From Actinomycetota bacterium (lineage in GTDB: Bacteria > Actinomycetota > Acidimicrobiia > Acidimicrobiales > Ilumatobacteraceae): a DNA stretch of 8,349 nt. Under the pieces are notes generated by a model that made no database searches, had not been told where the DNA came from, and worked only from the letters and a program-made list of their open reading frames with translations. Each line of letters opens with the position of its first letter. Position 1 is the first letter of the stretch. The stretch lies in the NCBI GenBank assembly GCA_026393655.1, contig JAPKZT010000116.1, positions 1 to 8,349 of the forward strand, read 5' to 3'. Made by a program: the position numbers and the translations under genes. Positions 6,859 through 8,349 of the stretch are shown one piece after another.

Positions 6859-7557
6859 ATCAGACCAAAAAAAATCTCTGCCATCGCTGCATTAGTTCTC
6901 ACAATCATCTTTGGGATCAACTATCTGTTTGCCGAACCGTGGCCAAGCCACTATGACTCGGTTGTATTGATCACTTCAATTGGCTGCAAAAGTTCACCGA
7001 CGCAGACCGTCGGAACGGTAATTGGTAAGGATCTGATAATTACCGTCGCCCACGGAGTCGCGGGCCAGACATCAACTTCAATAACTACGATCGACGGTCA
7101 AGTACTGAATGCAAAAGTAGTTGCGATTGACATCAACCTCGATCTGGCTCTGTTATATATAGACAGCAGAAAGTCAACAACTAACCTGGTGCCCTTAAAA
7201 TTTGCTGACGCTGTCGAGGGTTCTGAAGCTCGATTCGTCGCGTTTGAAGATTCACAACAGTTTGCTATCTCCGCCAAGATTAAAGAAATTCTTCGGATTG
7301 ACACCGAGGATATTTATCTGAAAAATAAAATTTCTCGCCCTGGTCTTGAAGTTGAAACAATGGTTGTAGTTGGTAATTCAGGCGGACCATTGATCAACCA
7401 CAAAGGCGAAATCGTCGGTTTAGTTTGGGCGACAAGTCGAAATGAGAAAAACTTAGCGTGGGCCACTCGAATAGAGGCTGCACACGATTTACTTTCGCGA
7501 GTTTCTACCGGTAATCCGTCGACGCAGTCTCCACAAGTCGTAGCGTGCGTGGGGTGA
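6859..7557 (+). CDS. MarP-like membrane-anchored trypsin-type serine protease; no canonical start codon for the full frame
   Basis: Extracytoplasmic serine protease domain with the full triad (numbers from the frame start at 6859): H65 in ITVAHG, D95 in INLDLALL and S174 in GNSGGPL. Strand and loop pattern (RPGLEVETMVVVGNSGGPL, then GEIVGLVWATS) resembles the protease domain of mycobacterial MarP, which is also held by a disulfide; here C43 and C230 near the two ends could pair. The frame is open from just after TAA at 6856-6858 and encodes RPKKISAIAALVLTIIFGINYLF, a basic segment plus hydrophobic helix ideal as a signal anchor, but its first codon is ATC and no ATG, GTG or TTG occurs before TTG at 6967. 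A TTG start would remove the anchor and has no Shine-Dalgarno, leaving a 196-residue protein. The CvpA-like four-helix domain of true MarP is absent. Stop overlaps the MFS start. Confidence 0.78.
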   Translation: MRPKKISAIAALVLTIIFGINYLFAEPWPSHYDSVVLITSIGCKSSPTQTVGTVIGKDLIITVAHGVAGQTSTSITTIDGQVLNAKVVAIDINLDLALLYIDSRKSTTNLVPLKFADAVEGSEARFVAFEDSQQFAISAKIKEILRIDTEDIYLKNKISRPGLEVETMVVVGNSGGPLINHKGEIVGLVWATSRNEKNLAWATRIEAAHDLLSRVSTGNPSTQSPQVVACVG

Positions 7558-8349
7558 ATACTGGAATAATCGCGCAGCCAACTTCACATTCACACCGCGC
7601 ATATTTCGGCGTGTTTTTAGTTGTTGGCGTAGCTTTCGGCTTGATCGGACCGTCTATCTCACTATTGGCCGAGCAAGTAGGCACAACTATCGCCTCAGTC
7701 GGCATTGTTCTTGTTACATATGGCCTGGGATACATCATCGGCACGCAAATTTTTGCACGTGGTTACGACAAAGGTTTTGGCAATCGTTTGATCGGAACCG
7801 CACTATTTACGGGTTCTTGTTGCCTTGCAACTATTCCATTTGTTTCGAATCGACTCATTTTGGCATTGATGTTTTTATTATTCGGAACATCGATCTCAAC
7901 TTCAGATGTTGGCTGCAACACATTGATTGTATGGGAGCTCAAAGAACGAGTTGGCCCGCGTCTTGCGCTGATGCACACGATGTTCGGAGTCGGAGCGATT
8001 TTGAGCCCGCTGATAGTTCGTGGATCAGACGCATTAATTGGAGATGCATCGCTTGCATTTTGGTTCGTCGCCGCCGCGCTTTGCACTATTGCGATGATTG
8101 TTATGTTTCATAAATCACCGGCTGACCCGCATCTCGAGACTCGATCAAGCCACGAAAAAATTTCTAGACGACAACTCGCATTGATCATGATGTTTTTTCT
8201 TGGCTATGTTGCACTTGAAGTTGCCTTTGTTACTTGGATTTACACCTACGGAATCAAAACTGGTTTGTCAAAGAACGAAGCTGCAGTTTTAACTTCGACA
8301 TTTTGGGTAGGTTTTATGGTCTGTAGATTTGCAACTGTATTTTTGGCTC
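7554..8349 (+). CDS. MFS transporter, FucP/NaGLT1-like, partial (3' end beyond right edge)
   Basis: The first 265 residues and about eight membrane helices are visible, near residues 16-34, 50-66, 78-96, 101-118, 139-157, 166-186, 208-228 and 246-265, with the usual hydrophilic loop (187-206) between the sixth and seventh. About 400 residues would be expected in total. FARGYDKGFGNR after helix 2 is a degenerate MFS motif A. The helix 4-5 region, SDVGCNTLIVWELKERVGPRLALMHTMFGVGAILSP in pattern (D118, N122, H141, G145, P152), resembles the sugar-transporting FucP/NaGLT1 (FHS/MFSD4) branch. The GTG at 7554 shares GTGA with the protease stop, implying coupled translation; a second in-frame GTG lies at 7545, and an in-frame TAA further upstream limits the choice. 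Sugar transport is a plausible inference; substrate unknown. Confidence 0.85.
   Translation, partial: MNTGIIAQPTSHSHRAYFGVFLVVGVAFGLIGPSISLLAEQVGTTIASVGIVLVTYGLGYIIGTQIFARGYDKGFGNRLIGTALFTGSCCLATIPFVSNRLILALMFLLFGTSISTSDVGCNTLIVWELKERVGPRLALMHTMFGVGAILSPLIVRGSDALIGDASLAFWFVAAALCTIAMIVMFHKSPADPHLETRSSHEKISRRQLALIMMFFLGYVALEVAFVTWIYTYGIKTGLSKNEAAVLTSTFWVGFMVCRFATVFLA

Noticed and set aside
7505..8113. Several open frames on both strands inside the MFS transporter region
   Set aside because: They overlap the continuous MFS frame, which has helices and family motifs; the others lack any.

Overview
The window looks like part of a small, moderate-GC (mid-40s % by eye) actinobacterial chromosome. 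The evidence is a Cgl0159-type (beta/alpha)8 aldolase, a TIM-barrel protein starting with the NPISWGVCEVP signature, a lipoprotein sugar-binding protein, and a MarP-like protease, all families I associate mainly with Actinobacteria. Spacing is tight, with two 4-bp start/stop overlaps and no gene-free stretch above about 170 bases. A streamlined freshwater lineage such as Nanopelagicales (acI) would fit, but that is an inference from style, not an identification.

Left and centre (1-5794, minus strand) form one likely five-gene operon for uptake and breakdown of a sugar or cyclitol. In transcription order these are an IolE/IolH-like TIM-barrel isomerase/epimerase/dehydratase, a lipoprotein substrate-binding protein, an unusually large CUT2-type permease, a single-domain ABC ATPase, and a Cgl0159-family class I aldolase cut by the left edge. 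In Corynebacterium and relatives this aldolase family and such TIM-barrel proteins occur in myo-inositol clusters, so an inositol-like compound is the best guess for the substrate. No inositol dehydrogenase, kinase or regulator lies inside the window. A 17-bp hairpin between the binding-protein and permease genes probably sets their expression ratio.

A 144-base divergent promoter region (5795-5938) separates this operon from a plus-strand phytanoyl-CoA-dioxygenase-family Fe(II)/2-oxoglutarate oxygenase. Good ribosome binding sites face both ways, and a plausible promoter can be drawn in each direction. The oxygenase may modify the same imported compound, but its substrate cannot be read from sequence.

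Right end (6859-8349, plus strand): a MarP-like, probably membrane-anchored serine protease overlaps by 4 bases the start of an MFS transporter of the FucP/NaGLT1-like type, which runs off the right edge. The protease frame encodes a convincing N-terminal signal anchor but has no ATG, GTG or TTG in front of it, so its start is either non-canonical or damaged.

The most unusual items are the roughly 325-residue multi-helix insertion in the permease, the intercistronic hairpin whose pairing is complete only in the operon-sense RNA, and the missing protease start. I see no RNA genes, mobile elements or CRISPR arrays.
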